Shown: piece after piece, positions 30,237 to 37,307 of the stretch
Position numbering within the stretch: the first letter of the stretch is position 1
Layout: each line of letters opens with the position of its first letter
Source: an uncultured Bacteroidales bacterium
Lineage (GTDB): Bacteria; Bacteroidota; Bacteroidia; Bacteroidales; WCHB1-69
Assembly (NCBI GenBank): GCA_905233745.1
Contig: CAJODA010000015.1
Span: 1-37,307, forward strand
DNA length: 37,307 nucleotides
Direction of reading: 5' to 3'
Made by a program: the position numbers and the translations under genes
The notes under the pieces: model-generated
Seen by the model: only the letters and a program-made list of their open reading frames with translations
Database searches by the model: none
Told to the model about the DNA's origin: nothing

Positions 30237-30938
30237 ATGGTACGCTTTGTATTACTACAGATACTCGCACACACTATCAGCGATTTCTATTTGCAGACCG
30301 GCAAATCGTGTGCAGATAAGGCAAAAAATGGCTTTAAGTCGCCGAAACTGTATATACATGCTTTGATAACCTTTGTGTGCGCATGGCTCTTGTCATTTTC
30401 ATTCAATTTTTGGTGGGTGGCGTTGATTATTGCCACCACTCATTTGCTTGTCGATGCCATGAAAAGCTATGCTTCCAAGTGTAAATTTATTTTCTTTATC
30501 GACCAGATAATACATATAGTTGTTATAGTTGCTGTTTGCTACTTTTGGAAAGGTAGTTTGCCGGAATGTTTGTGCTGTTTGGACGAAAAGTATATTGCAT
30601 TGCTGTTGGGAGTGCTTGTTTGCATAAAACCATCCAACATAATAATCAAAGAAATTTTCAAGGCTGCAAATATTAAGGTGAACAAAGGAAGTGAGGATAA
30701 TACTGGAGATTTGCCCAATGCAGGAAAACTGATAGGCGTTGTGGAACGACTTCTTTCGTTTGTGTTTGTGCTATTAGGACAATATGAAGCTGTTGGATTT
30801 ATCATAGCCGCAAAATCACTTTTACGCTTTGCCGAAGGCGACAAGGCAAAATCGGAATATGTATTGATAGGCACATTGTTGAGTTTTTCAATAGCAATTT
30901 TTGTCGGTGTCGCCATCAAATTGTATTATGGATTGTAA
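30237..30938 (+). CDS. DUF3307 polytopic membrane protein
   Basis: A 233-residue inner-membrane protein with about six hydrophobic segments. The N-terminal half has polar residues inside or next to membrane helices: His12 and Asp16 (AHTISDFYLQ), His41, His69 and Asp73 (THLLVDAMKSY), Asp89 and His93 (IDQIIHI). This HxxxD/HxxxD/DxxxH pattern recalls membrane metal-dependent hydrolases such as YdjM (inference). The C-terminal half has the DUF3307 signature AGKLIGVVERLLSFVFVLLGQ ending with AAKSLLRFAEGDKAKSEYVLIGTLLSF in spaced form. No function is established. It is co-transcribed with the SatD-type gene (2-nt gap). The pair has lower GC than the core genes around it, consistent with transfer. 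Confidence 0.8.
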   Translation: MVRFVLLQILAHTISDFYLQTGKSCADKAKNGFKSPKLYIHALITFVCAWLLSFSFNFWWVALIIATTHLLVDAMKSYASKCKFIFFIDQIIHIVVIVAVCYFWKGSLPECLCCLDEKYIALLLGVLVCIKPSNIIIKEIFKAANIKVNKGSEDNTGDLPNAGKLIGVVERLLSFVFVLLGQYEAVGFIIAAKSLLRFAEGDKAKSEYVLIGTLLSFSIAIFVGVAIKLYYGL

Positions 30939-30954
30939 AAACAGATAGGAATTT

Positions 30955-31250
30955 ATGACTGAATCAACCATCATATCGAAAATCTGGAATATGGCCAACG
31001 TTCTTCGCGACGATGGCGTGAGCTATGGCGACTATCTGGAGCAGATTACCTATCTGCTTTTCTTGAAAATGGCCGACGAAATGAAAAAACCGCCTTATAA
31101 TAAGGGGCTGAAATTCCCGCACCTGAAGGATGCCGAAGGTAAGGAAATCCCCGAATGCCAGAGCCTGATGAGATTGCAGCCGAGATTATCGAAAACATGG
31201 AAGAAGGAATAGCCAGTTTCAGAAAGGTGCTTGAAATGAGTGGAAACTAA
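30955..31250 (+). pseudogene. hsdM: Internally deleted type I restriction methyltransferase (hsdM) remnant
   Basis: The first ~58 residues (SKIWNMANVLRDDGVSYGDYL, LFLKMADEM) are the N-terminal helical domain of HsdM. Soon after residue 65 homology jumps. From 31161, one frame over, the sequence reads EPDEIAAEIIENMEEGIASF and ends with TAA at 31248-31250, which looks like the natural C-terminus of the same protein. The whole methylase core, with NPPF and SAM motifs (several hundred codons), is missing. In the original frame translation stops at 31212. A single deletion with a frame change explains this. It begins 16 nt after the DUF3307 gene. Confidence 0.8.
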
Positions 31251-31299
31251 AACCTGGAACAACACAATTTTTCATACTGTCTTCTCTATGGGATGATTA

Positions 31300-34200
31300 T
31301 CATTTCACATTCACCCTTATTCCCTCGCTGTGCGAGGTGAACTCCGGCGCGTACATGCACTGGATGGTGGTAAGGCCGTTGCTGTAAGCACCTGTCATGG
31401 TGGCTACCAGCGTGTATTCGAACACGTAGGTACCCTTGGGCAGGTAGTCGATGAAGAAGTTGGTGGAGGCATCTTTCGTGCATTCGTAGTACCACAAGCC
31501 GTCCTGATGACGGTAGCCCGACAACACGTTGGTCGGCTCGAAGCAGGAAGCCCGCATATCCTTCAGATGCACATACTCCATGTCGCGGTCGATGCGGATT
31601 TCCACCCGCACGCGCACCTTGTCGCCCACTTTCAGCGGTGACTCCTCTGTGATACGGGTAAGCACCTCGCCGCGCTCGCCAATTTCCACTTTGTACAACT
31701 GTTTCTGAATGCTGAAATTGCCGTCCTGGCTGTGCTCCACCTTGTCCAGATTCTCCAGATATTGCCAGTAGAGCCCACCCCACGCGGGCCCGGAGGTCTG
31801 CTTGTCAATTTTCAAAGTGCTCATGTCCGCGGTCACATCGCCACCCTTCCAACTCTTCTTGATGTAACCGGTCCCGGCCTCCGCCTGCATGGAACCGTCG
31901 CCCTCGGTGTAGGTCCAGTGGTCGCCCAATGTCAGGATGACACCGTTTTCGTTCTCCAACTGCGTGTTGTTCAGCAACAGGGCATAGATGGCTTCCGTGG
32001 TGGATTTGGTGGTGGGCCAGCTTTGCGTCTGCTTCTGCTTGAGCAGCCACAATTGCATCTTCTCCACGGACTCCGCATCGTGCGTGATGGTATTGAAAGC
32101 CTCGATAAGAAGTGCTTGCCGCTCAATGGGCGCCTCGTACCAGAACCAGCCGTAACCCGATTTCTTCCAGAACATGCCCATCTCCTCCGAATATTGCGCC
32201 ATGGATTTGATGTTCGCCACAATCTGCTTGGCCAGTTGCGTGTCGCCGTTGCGGTGGCAGATGAGCGCAATCATGCCTTGCATGTAAATGGACTGTGTTT
32301 TCCAGTCTTTCTTGATGTTCTGATAGTTGTAATTGTACGCTTCTTGGTGGGAGGTGCTAACTTTCTGGTCGAGGAAGAAACTGCGGGCGTACAAATAATG
32401 GATGTTGCCCCAACCGCAACTCTTCTGCCCCTTCTGCCATTTCTGGTAATATTCGTTCATTTCCTGATCCATGAAGCTGACAGCCTTTTTGAGTGTGTTG
32501 GTTTTCAAATCCGTCTTGACTCCAAGCACATGAAGATGTCCGATTCCAGCCACGATATGCTCGGTGATGTAGGAACTGCTTTCGCCGCCGGAGAACCACG
32601 ACCAGCCGCCATCACTGTTCTGTCGGTCTTCCAACTTCTTGCAGGCCTCTTTGCCTTCCTTGGCCATGCGTTGCAGGTCAAAAAGCAACGCCACATTCTG
32701 TTTGCGCGTGGCTTCGTTCTGTGCATCCAGCACCCATGGAGTTTCTTCCAGGAGCACGGACTTGAGTTCGGGATTCTTCTCCAGCTGCGAGCAGAAGGCA
32801 TCAGGTGTGGAGTTGAGCCATTCGTTGAAAACCTCTTTGACTCGCGGATGGCTGTTTACAATGTTGGTTGCCAGTGTGTTGGCATAGTAGCGACTGAAAA
32901 TCTGCTCGTTGCACTCGTAGGGATATTCCATCAGGTAGGGCATGGCCTGGATGGCGTACCAGATGGGATTCGGCGTGAATTCCAAGGTCAGCGACTGCGT
33001 GGTGAGCGTGGTGGAGGCGCCTGCAGCGAAACTCTTCTTCAACCGGTCGAAGGTGAAGGTCTTGCTGCCCTTGCCGGAGATGTGCAGCGGCAAGCTCTCC
33101 GTAATCAGGATGCGGTTGGTGAGGATGGGCAGGGTGTGCTCTTCGCCATCGATGAAGACGGGCGTTTCCAAATTGCGGGCCTCGATGCGGCAGGTGATGG
33201 CCCCGAGGTTCTGTGGTACGCATACCCTGAAACACACCTCCTGCGATGCGCCGGGTTTCACCTCAAACGGTTGGGTATCTGCACTATCCACAATGTGCAA
33301 ATCGGCATTGTTGAACGGGTTGCGGAACGACAGTGTGACATTGCCGCATTGGGTGACGCTGTCCATGTTGACCACCTTGGCCGAGAGGATCAGCGTGTCG
33401 CCCTCGCGCATGAAACGTGGCATGTTGGGCACCACCATCAGCTTCTTGCTGGTCTGCACATAATTCTCGAAATAGCCGGACATCAAATCCGTATTGTGCG
33501 CAAATCCCAACAGTTTCCATTTGGTCAGCGACTCGGGCATTGTGAAGGTTATCAGCACATTACCCTCCTTGTCGGTGCGCAAGTCGGGGAAGAAAAAGGC
33601 GGTCTCGGCGAAGTTGGTGCGGACGCTTTCCGGTTTGGATTCTTCCTTCGTTGCGCTCGTGGAGGAGACTTCCATTACTTCGACTTCGTCAAGAGCATCA
33701 GCTTCTTCCATCACACCCGTTTCAAAGTCAAAGGATGAACTTACTCTGATATTGTCTTCCACCATATTTAAAACCACCTCTTCTTGATAAGGTGCGCCTG
33801 CGGTTTTGTATAGTTTGCCCGCTCTGTTCCCGAATCCATAATAATGGTACATCAGGAAACGCAGGTGGGGATAGTTCCGCACTTTTATCTCCTTGGGATG
33901 CGTGTTGGCTAAGGATTCGCTGTAGGTTGTGGAAAAACCGTTTTTAATGGCACCGGTTAGTGAGGTTCTGAAAGAGGGGCGAAGATGATGGAATATGGTA
34001 CGGGTGAAGGAATTCGGTGCGGCCAGCGCATCCAGGGAGGCATCGTACATGGAGCAGAGCAACTCGGCGGCCACCTTGTCGCCATCCTTGTCTTTCAATC
34101 GTATCTGATACTGCTCGGCACTTCCCGGTTCCGTCTTGTCGCGGAAGGTAAGGAAGTCAAAATCTATTTTCTGATGGGAATAAGGAACATTTATGCTCAG

Positions 34201-37200
34201 CGACTGCTCATATCGGTGGTTGTTTTGTACCGTAAAGGCGTGGAATGACACGGTGCCGAGGTCTTTCTCTGTGAGCGTGTAGCTGAAATTGGCCTTGCCA
34301 CGGTTGAGGGTCACCCACTTGGACTCGACAAGACGGTCGTTAGAGGTGATCTCGCAGAGCACGCGGGCATTCTTCAGATAACTCTCCACTGTGATGTGGA
34401 TGGTCTGGCCAACCTCATTCACATCCGTTTTCTCCTGATGAATCCAAAGCGGTTCGTATCGTACGGATTTCTTGCTGTTTTTATTGTAAATAGTTATATA
34501 AGAATCTTTTACAATCTCGTTGCGGTCGCGGTCGCGGGTGGTGAAAGTGATTATGTAGGTGCCTTCGGCCAGATTCTCCAGATTCGGGATGGAGAAGAGC
34601 GCTTTGCCGTCGGCTTCAAAGTCGCCGCTGCAGACAAGGTCTCCCTCCCAATCCTCTACGCGCCGTTTGTTCTCGAGGTCGAGATAGGGCAGGGCCTTCA
34701 GCATCGCTTCCTGATCGGAGAGGAAATAATCGTGGCTTGGGCATTCGTTGAGGTATTCCGCAGGAGTCTGCAGCAGGCCGATTTCATAGTGCAGTGTTGC
34801 TTTCTGTGGTTCACCCGCCAAGTTGGTGACTTTCACGGGAAAAGCGTTCTTCTCGCTCATTTCCAATTGTTCGGGCAGGTCGCTTTCAATGATCAGGCTG
34901 GTGTTGCTCACCAGGACGGTGGCGTTGGCGGAGTGCGTCTCGCCCGTGATGTCGGTCACATCCACGGTAACCTTGAAGCGATAGAGTGGGTTGTGGCGTT
35001 GCGCCTCCAAGTCGGGCAGTGCGGTGAATTGGATACGGAAGTTGCCGTTCTCGTCGGTCGTCACCTCGCCGGAGGCGATCTCTTGTGTGGGACTGCTCGG
35101 GTACCACCACCAGCAGCGCCACCACGGGAAACTGGCCGTGCGTTCCACGTGGTACTTGACCGTGGCCCCGCCAATGGCGTAGCCGGCGTATGCCTTTACG
35201 GTGCCGCTTACCTCCACTTCCTGGTCTGTGCGGAATTGCTCCTTGGGTTGCGCCATTTCCACTTCAAAGGTGGGCCGTTTGTACTCTTCCACCTGAATGG
35301 AGGCCGATCCGTGGTTGCACTGGATACGGAAAGTACCATTCAGTCCCGATGTGGGTAGCGTGAAACTGCCCGAGAAGGAACCGTATTCGTTGGTGGTTAC
35401 AAAGACCTTTTCAATATCCTGCCAGTTGGCGTCTTTCAAAATCACGAGTTCGCTTTCGTTGGCGGCCACTCCTTGGGTGGTGGTATTGTAATATCCTGTT
35501 ACGGAATTTTTTACAACAATGCCTTTATAATATACGGTCTGTCCGGGTCTGTATATGGATCGGTCGGTGAAAAGGTATGTCTGATACTCCTCGCGACTCA
35601 GTGTGTTATCGTTGGATATCCATTGATTTTCAAGCAGAGTTATTCCCTCACCGTTCTTGCTGACTATAACGCGTAAGCGACCAATTTCCTTCCCTGTAAA
35701 AGTATATTCGCACCGCCCGTTTTTGTTAGTGGTAAGCTTGTGCTGGCACAGCTGGTTCTTGAAATTGTAGTCGGAGTAGGTGCTCAGCGTGATGGTAGCT
35801 CCGTCTATGGGATTGCCTGTCACTCGGTCGGTGACGAAAAACTCGTAATGCAGTCCGTTGTTGCGCCAGTCGGTCGCCAAATTGGAAATGGTGACTTTCT
35901 CGTAGGTGAAATCCCCTTTGCTGTTGGCGCTGAAGGGGGCGTTGGAAGCCAGCAGAATGTATGTGCCTTGTTTTAACGATGGCATTAGAAAATGGCCGCT
36001 TTTCTGACGATAGTCCTTTTCTTCGGGCACAGGAATGTTCGTCTCATAAACCGATTTCTTGGATATCAGTTCCGCATAGATATTGCGACTTTTCATTATT
36101 TGGCTGTGCTCGGATTTGGTAACGGGAATGATGCGGAAATATAGCTTCTGGCTGTTTTTGTAGATGAAATTGATGAGGTTGGGTTCTCCAACGGGCATCG
36201 TTTCCTTTACGCTGAAGCGGATGATGGATTTCCGGATTTCCGATATCCTTACAGAGGCATTACGCCCTTCAAGGGATTTTGGATCATCTTGGATGGCATT
36301 TTGGAACCATTCGATGGCCGTGACATAGTCGTTGGCATATTCGGGGTGCTCGTTCTTGTCGTAAGAGTTGCCGCGGTTTTGGTAATAGTTGCCCAATTGG
36401 TACGCCACCATCTCGTGACCGGGCAGGTTGCGGTAGCGCTCTTCCAGTTTCAACAGCTCTTTGAAATAGGTTTCCGAGGCGTTGTCCAGGGTACTGTTGG
36501 CGGAAAGATACTCGTAGCGGCGCAGGGTGACATCGAGCAGGGCGTGCGGGTCCTCGTCGCGCAGGTGCAGCCGCGTGAGCTCTTGCATTATCTTCAAGGA
36601 GAGATAGGAGAACGAATATTCGTCAGGAGAACTGATGATGATATTGGTAAATATCTCATTGTCAGACCAATATTTGCCGTTGTTTACATCGAAGGGCGTT
36701 GCTGGAATGGGCATCTCGCTGATGCGGCGGCTCAGAAAATCCAACGCGCGGAAGGCCAGGAAGTCGTACAGCGTTGGGCGGTATGCCTCAGAAGTCACGG
36801 AATCGAGCACTGGCGCCCAGTTCCGGATGGGGATGCGCATCAGGTAATCCTCGTCGCGCAGCGACTGCTGATAGTGGAACACAATCTGCTTTACGAGCGT
36901 CTGGATGTCCCATACATTGGGGTCGGCGGGCACGGCACCCTCCACCGGCGTGCGTTCCAGGATGCGGTAGCGGTTGCTATGATAGTAGTTTTCCAGCAGT
37001 TGGGCCATGCAACTGTGCCAAACCGCCAGGTTCGCCGGATTGTTCTCTTGTTGGGCAATTTGTGTTGTGATGGCCAGATATACGGAGTCAAATCCGTTGT
37101 CGTCACGCATCAGATTAAGCTCGTATTTGTCCAGCAAGACTTTGATGTCTTTAGGCGATTGCTGTGCGGAAACGTTCGTTATAAAAAACAGAGGTAGGAC

Positions 37201-37227
37201 TATAAGGCAAAGAAGGTGTTTTTTCAT
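31300..37227 (-). CDS. Alpha-2-macroglobulin family protein with intact thioester
   Basis: A 1975-residue exported protein, the largest here. A signal peptide (MKKHLLCLIVLPLFFITNVSA) has no lipobox Cys at its end. A helical TPR-like N-terminal region (about 22-330) precedes macroglobulin domains, including MG2 (about 545-640, FTDRSIYRPGQTVYYKGIVVKN) and others to ~1000. The A2M domain (about 1205-1300) has FFFPDLRTDKEGNVLITFTMPESLTKWKLLGFA. The thioester domain carries YPYECNEQIFSRYY, with Cys1439-Asn-Glu-Gln1442 as the predicted thioester bond, then QNSDGGWSWFSGGESSSYIT. The receptor-binding-like C-terminus ends near YAPEFTSHSEGIRVNVK. Bacterial A2Ms trap proteases in the periplasm. The usual proteobacterial partner pbpC is not within the window. 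An acidic linker (about 1175-1200, EEADALDEVEVMEVSS) is unusual. Confidence 0.93.
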   Translation of the reverse strand: MKKHLLCLIVLPLFFITNVSAQQSPKDIKVLLDKYELNLMRDDNGFDSVYLAITTQIAQQENNPANLAVWHSCMAQLLENYYHSNRYRILERTPVEGAVPADPNVWDIQTLVKQIVFHYQQSLRDEDYLMRIPIRNWAPVLDSVTSEAYRPTLYDFLAFRALDFLSRRISEMPIPATPFDVNNGKYWSDNEIFTNIIISSPDEYSFSYLSLKIMQELTRLHLRDEDPHALLDVTLRRYEYLSANSTLDNASETYFKELLKLEERYRNLPGHEMVAYQLGNYYQNRGNSYDKNEHPEYANDYVTAIEWFQNAIQDDPKSLEGRNASVRISEIRKSIIRFSVKETMPVGEPNLINFIYKNSQKLYFRIIPVTKSEHSQIMKSRNIYAELISKKSVYETNIPVPEEKDYRQKSGHFLMPSLKQGTYILLASNAPFSANSKGDFTYEKVTISNLATDWRNNGLHYEFFVTDRVTGNPIDGATITLSTYSDYNFKNQLCQHKLTTNKNGRCEYTFTGKEIGRLRVIVSKNGEGITLLENQWISNDNTLSREEYQTYLFTDRSIYRPGQTVYYKGIVVKNSVTGYYNTTTQGVAANESELVILKDANWQDIEKVFVTTNEYGSFSGSFTLPTSGLNGTFRIQCNHGSASIQVEEYKRPTFEVEMAQPKEQFRTDQEVEVSGTVKAYAGYAIGGATVKYHVERTASFPWWRCWWWYPSSPTQEIASGEVTTDENGNFRIQFTALPDLEAQRHNPLYRFKVTVDVTDITGETHSANATVLVSNTSLIIESDLPEQLEMSEKNAFPVKVTNLAGEPQKATLHYEIGLLQTPAEYLNECPSHDYFLSDQEAMLKALPYLDLENKRRVEDWEGDLVCSGDFEADGKALFSIPNLENLAEGTYIITFTTRDRDRNEIVKDSYITIYNKNSKKSVRYEPLWIHQEKTDVNEVGQTIHITVESYLKNARVLCEITSNDRLVESKWVTLNRGKANFSYTLTEKDLGTVSFHAFTVQNNHRYEQSLSINVPYSHQKIDFDFLTFRDKTEPGSAEQYQIRLKDKDGDKVAAELLCSMYDASLDALAAPNSFTRTIFHHLRPSFRTSLTGAIKNGFSTTYSESLANTHPKEIKVRNYPHLRFLMYHYYGFGNRAGKLYKTAGAPYQEEVVLNMVEDNIRVSSSFDFETGVMEEADALDEVEVMEVSSTSATKEESKPESVRTNFAETAFFFPDLRTDKEGNVLITFTMPESLTKWKLLGFAHNTDLMSGYFENYVQTSKKLMVVPNMPRFMREGDTLILSAKVVNMDSVTQCGNVTLSFRNPFNNADLHIVDSADTQPFEVKPGASQEVCFRVCVPQNLGAITCRIEARNLETPVFIDGEEHTLPILTNRILITESLPLHISGKGSKTFTFDRLKKSFAAGASTTLTTQSLTLEFTPNPIWYAIQAMPYLMEYPYECNEQIFSRYYANTLATNIVNSHPRVKEVFNEWLNSTPDAFCSQLEKNPELKSVLLEETPWVLDAQNEATRKQNVALLFDLQRMAKEGKEACKKLEDRQNSDGGWSWFSGGESSSYITEHIVAGIGHLHVLGVKTDLKTNTLKKAVSFMDQEMNEYYQKWQKGQKSCGWGNIHYLYARSFFLDQKVSTSHQEAYNYNYQNIKKDWKTQSIYMQGMIALICHRNGDTQLAKQIVANIKSMAQYSEEMGMFWKKSGYGWFWYEAPIERQALLIEAFNTITHDAESVEKMQLWLLKQKQTQSWPTTKSTTEAIYALLLNNTQLENENGVILTLGDHWTYTEGDGSMQAEAGTGYIKKSWKGGDVTADMSTLKIDKQTSGPAWGGLYWQYLENLDKVEHSQDGNFSIQKQLYKVEIGERGEVLTRITEESPLKVGDKVRVRVEIRIDRDMEYVHLKDMRASCFEPTNVLSGYRHQDGLWYYECTKDASTNFFIDYLPKGTYVFEYTLVATMTGAYSNGLTTIQCMYAPEFTSHSEGIRVNVK

Positions 37228-37259
37228 TGCTTGTAAAAGTTAAAAACGTGTTGAAAACG

Positions 37260-37289
37260 CAAAGATATAATTTAATATTGTACCACCAA
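37260..37289 (-). promoter_or_regulatory. Promoter of the alpha-2-macroglobulin gene
   Basis: On the minus strand: TTG (37287-37289), 19-bp spacer, TATCTTTG (37260-37267), 33 nt before the ATG. A full consensus match. Confidence 0.7.
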
Positions 37290-37307
37290 TGGATAGTGAC
37301 GTGTCTC

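Noticed and set aside
31732-33738. A 668-codon open frame on the plus strand
   Set aside because: It lies wholly antisense to the alpha-2-macroglobulin gene. Its Val/Leu/Gly/His-rich composition is typical of the complement of a high-GC coding frame, and it has no recognisable domain.
1-37307. tRNA or rRNA genes
   Set aside because: No tRNA cloverleaf signature (including TTCGA-type T loop with a CCA-proximal acceptor) or rRNA segment was recognised on either strand.

Overview
The window looks like a chromosomal segment of an anaerobic, probably gut-type Bacteroidales bacterium. The grounds are fused SecDF, Bacteroidetes promoters (-33 TTG, then -7 TAnnTTTG) instead of sigma70 boxes, weak Shine-Dalgarno sites, a DUF3127 protein, an OmpA/PD40/TPR envelope protein, and an oxygen-sensitive class III ribonucleotide reductase under a cobalamin riboswitch. 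No rRNA or tRNA gene, complete insertion sequence or CRISPR array was seen. All assignments come from reading the sequence by eye; no database search was run.

Layout. 1-6000: the 3' end of an Rpn/PD-(D/E)XK transposase-nuclease, then a compact six-gene minus-strand operon (amidase, MCE/MlaD lipid-transport protein, DUF3127, NlpC/P60 peptidase, MltG, ROK sugar kinase). 6000-14500, plus strand: LptD-like LPS assembly protein, SecDF, and a PorE-like TPR/PD40/OmpA protein. 14500-18000: minus-strand LptB and an SRPBCC protein, then plus-strand MscL and XseA. 17600-20500, minus strand: NrdD and NrdG behind a cobalamin riboswitch. 20600-24500: a DinD-like protein (+), HflX (-), a possible stand-alone structured RNA (+) and a MATE exporter (-). 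24700-29050: a YfcC-type carrier, a shortened YdeI-family gene, an MBL-fold lipoprotein and a DAACS symporter. 29300-31250: a lower-GC accessory island. 31300-37227: a 1975-residue alpha-2-macroglobulin with an intact thioester motif.

Most of the core genes serve the cell envelope: peptidoglycan cutting and recycling (amidase, NlpC/P60, MltG, ROK), LPS transport (LptD, LptB), lipid traffic (MCE), secretion (SecDF), outer-membrane to peptidoglycan anchoring (OmpA) and protease trapping (A2M). NrdDG, XseA and DinD concern DNA precursors and repair.

The best candidate for an undescribed system is at 29402-30938. A class-III-cyclase-like (SatD-type) protein with a C-terminal helix-turn-helix lies 2 nt before a DUF3307 membrane protein rich in conserved His/Asp. 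Four 29-bp tandem palindromic repeats precede the pair and run into its promoter. It sits between remnants of a type I restriction system (an hsdS tail and an internally deleted hsdM). Other points of interest are the riboswitch on nrdDG, the possible RNA at 22851-23190, a retropepsin-like tail without its catalytic Asp on the OmpA protein, degenerate heptamer arrays between genes, and a duplicated promoter-leader shared by the MBL and DAACS genes.
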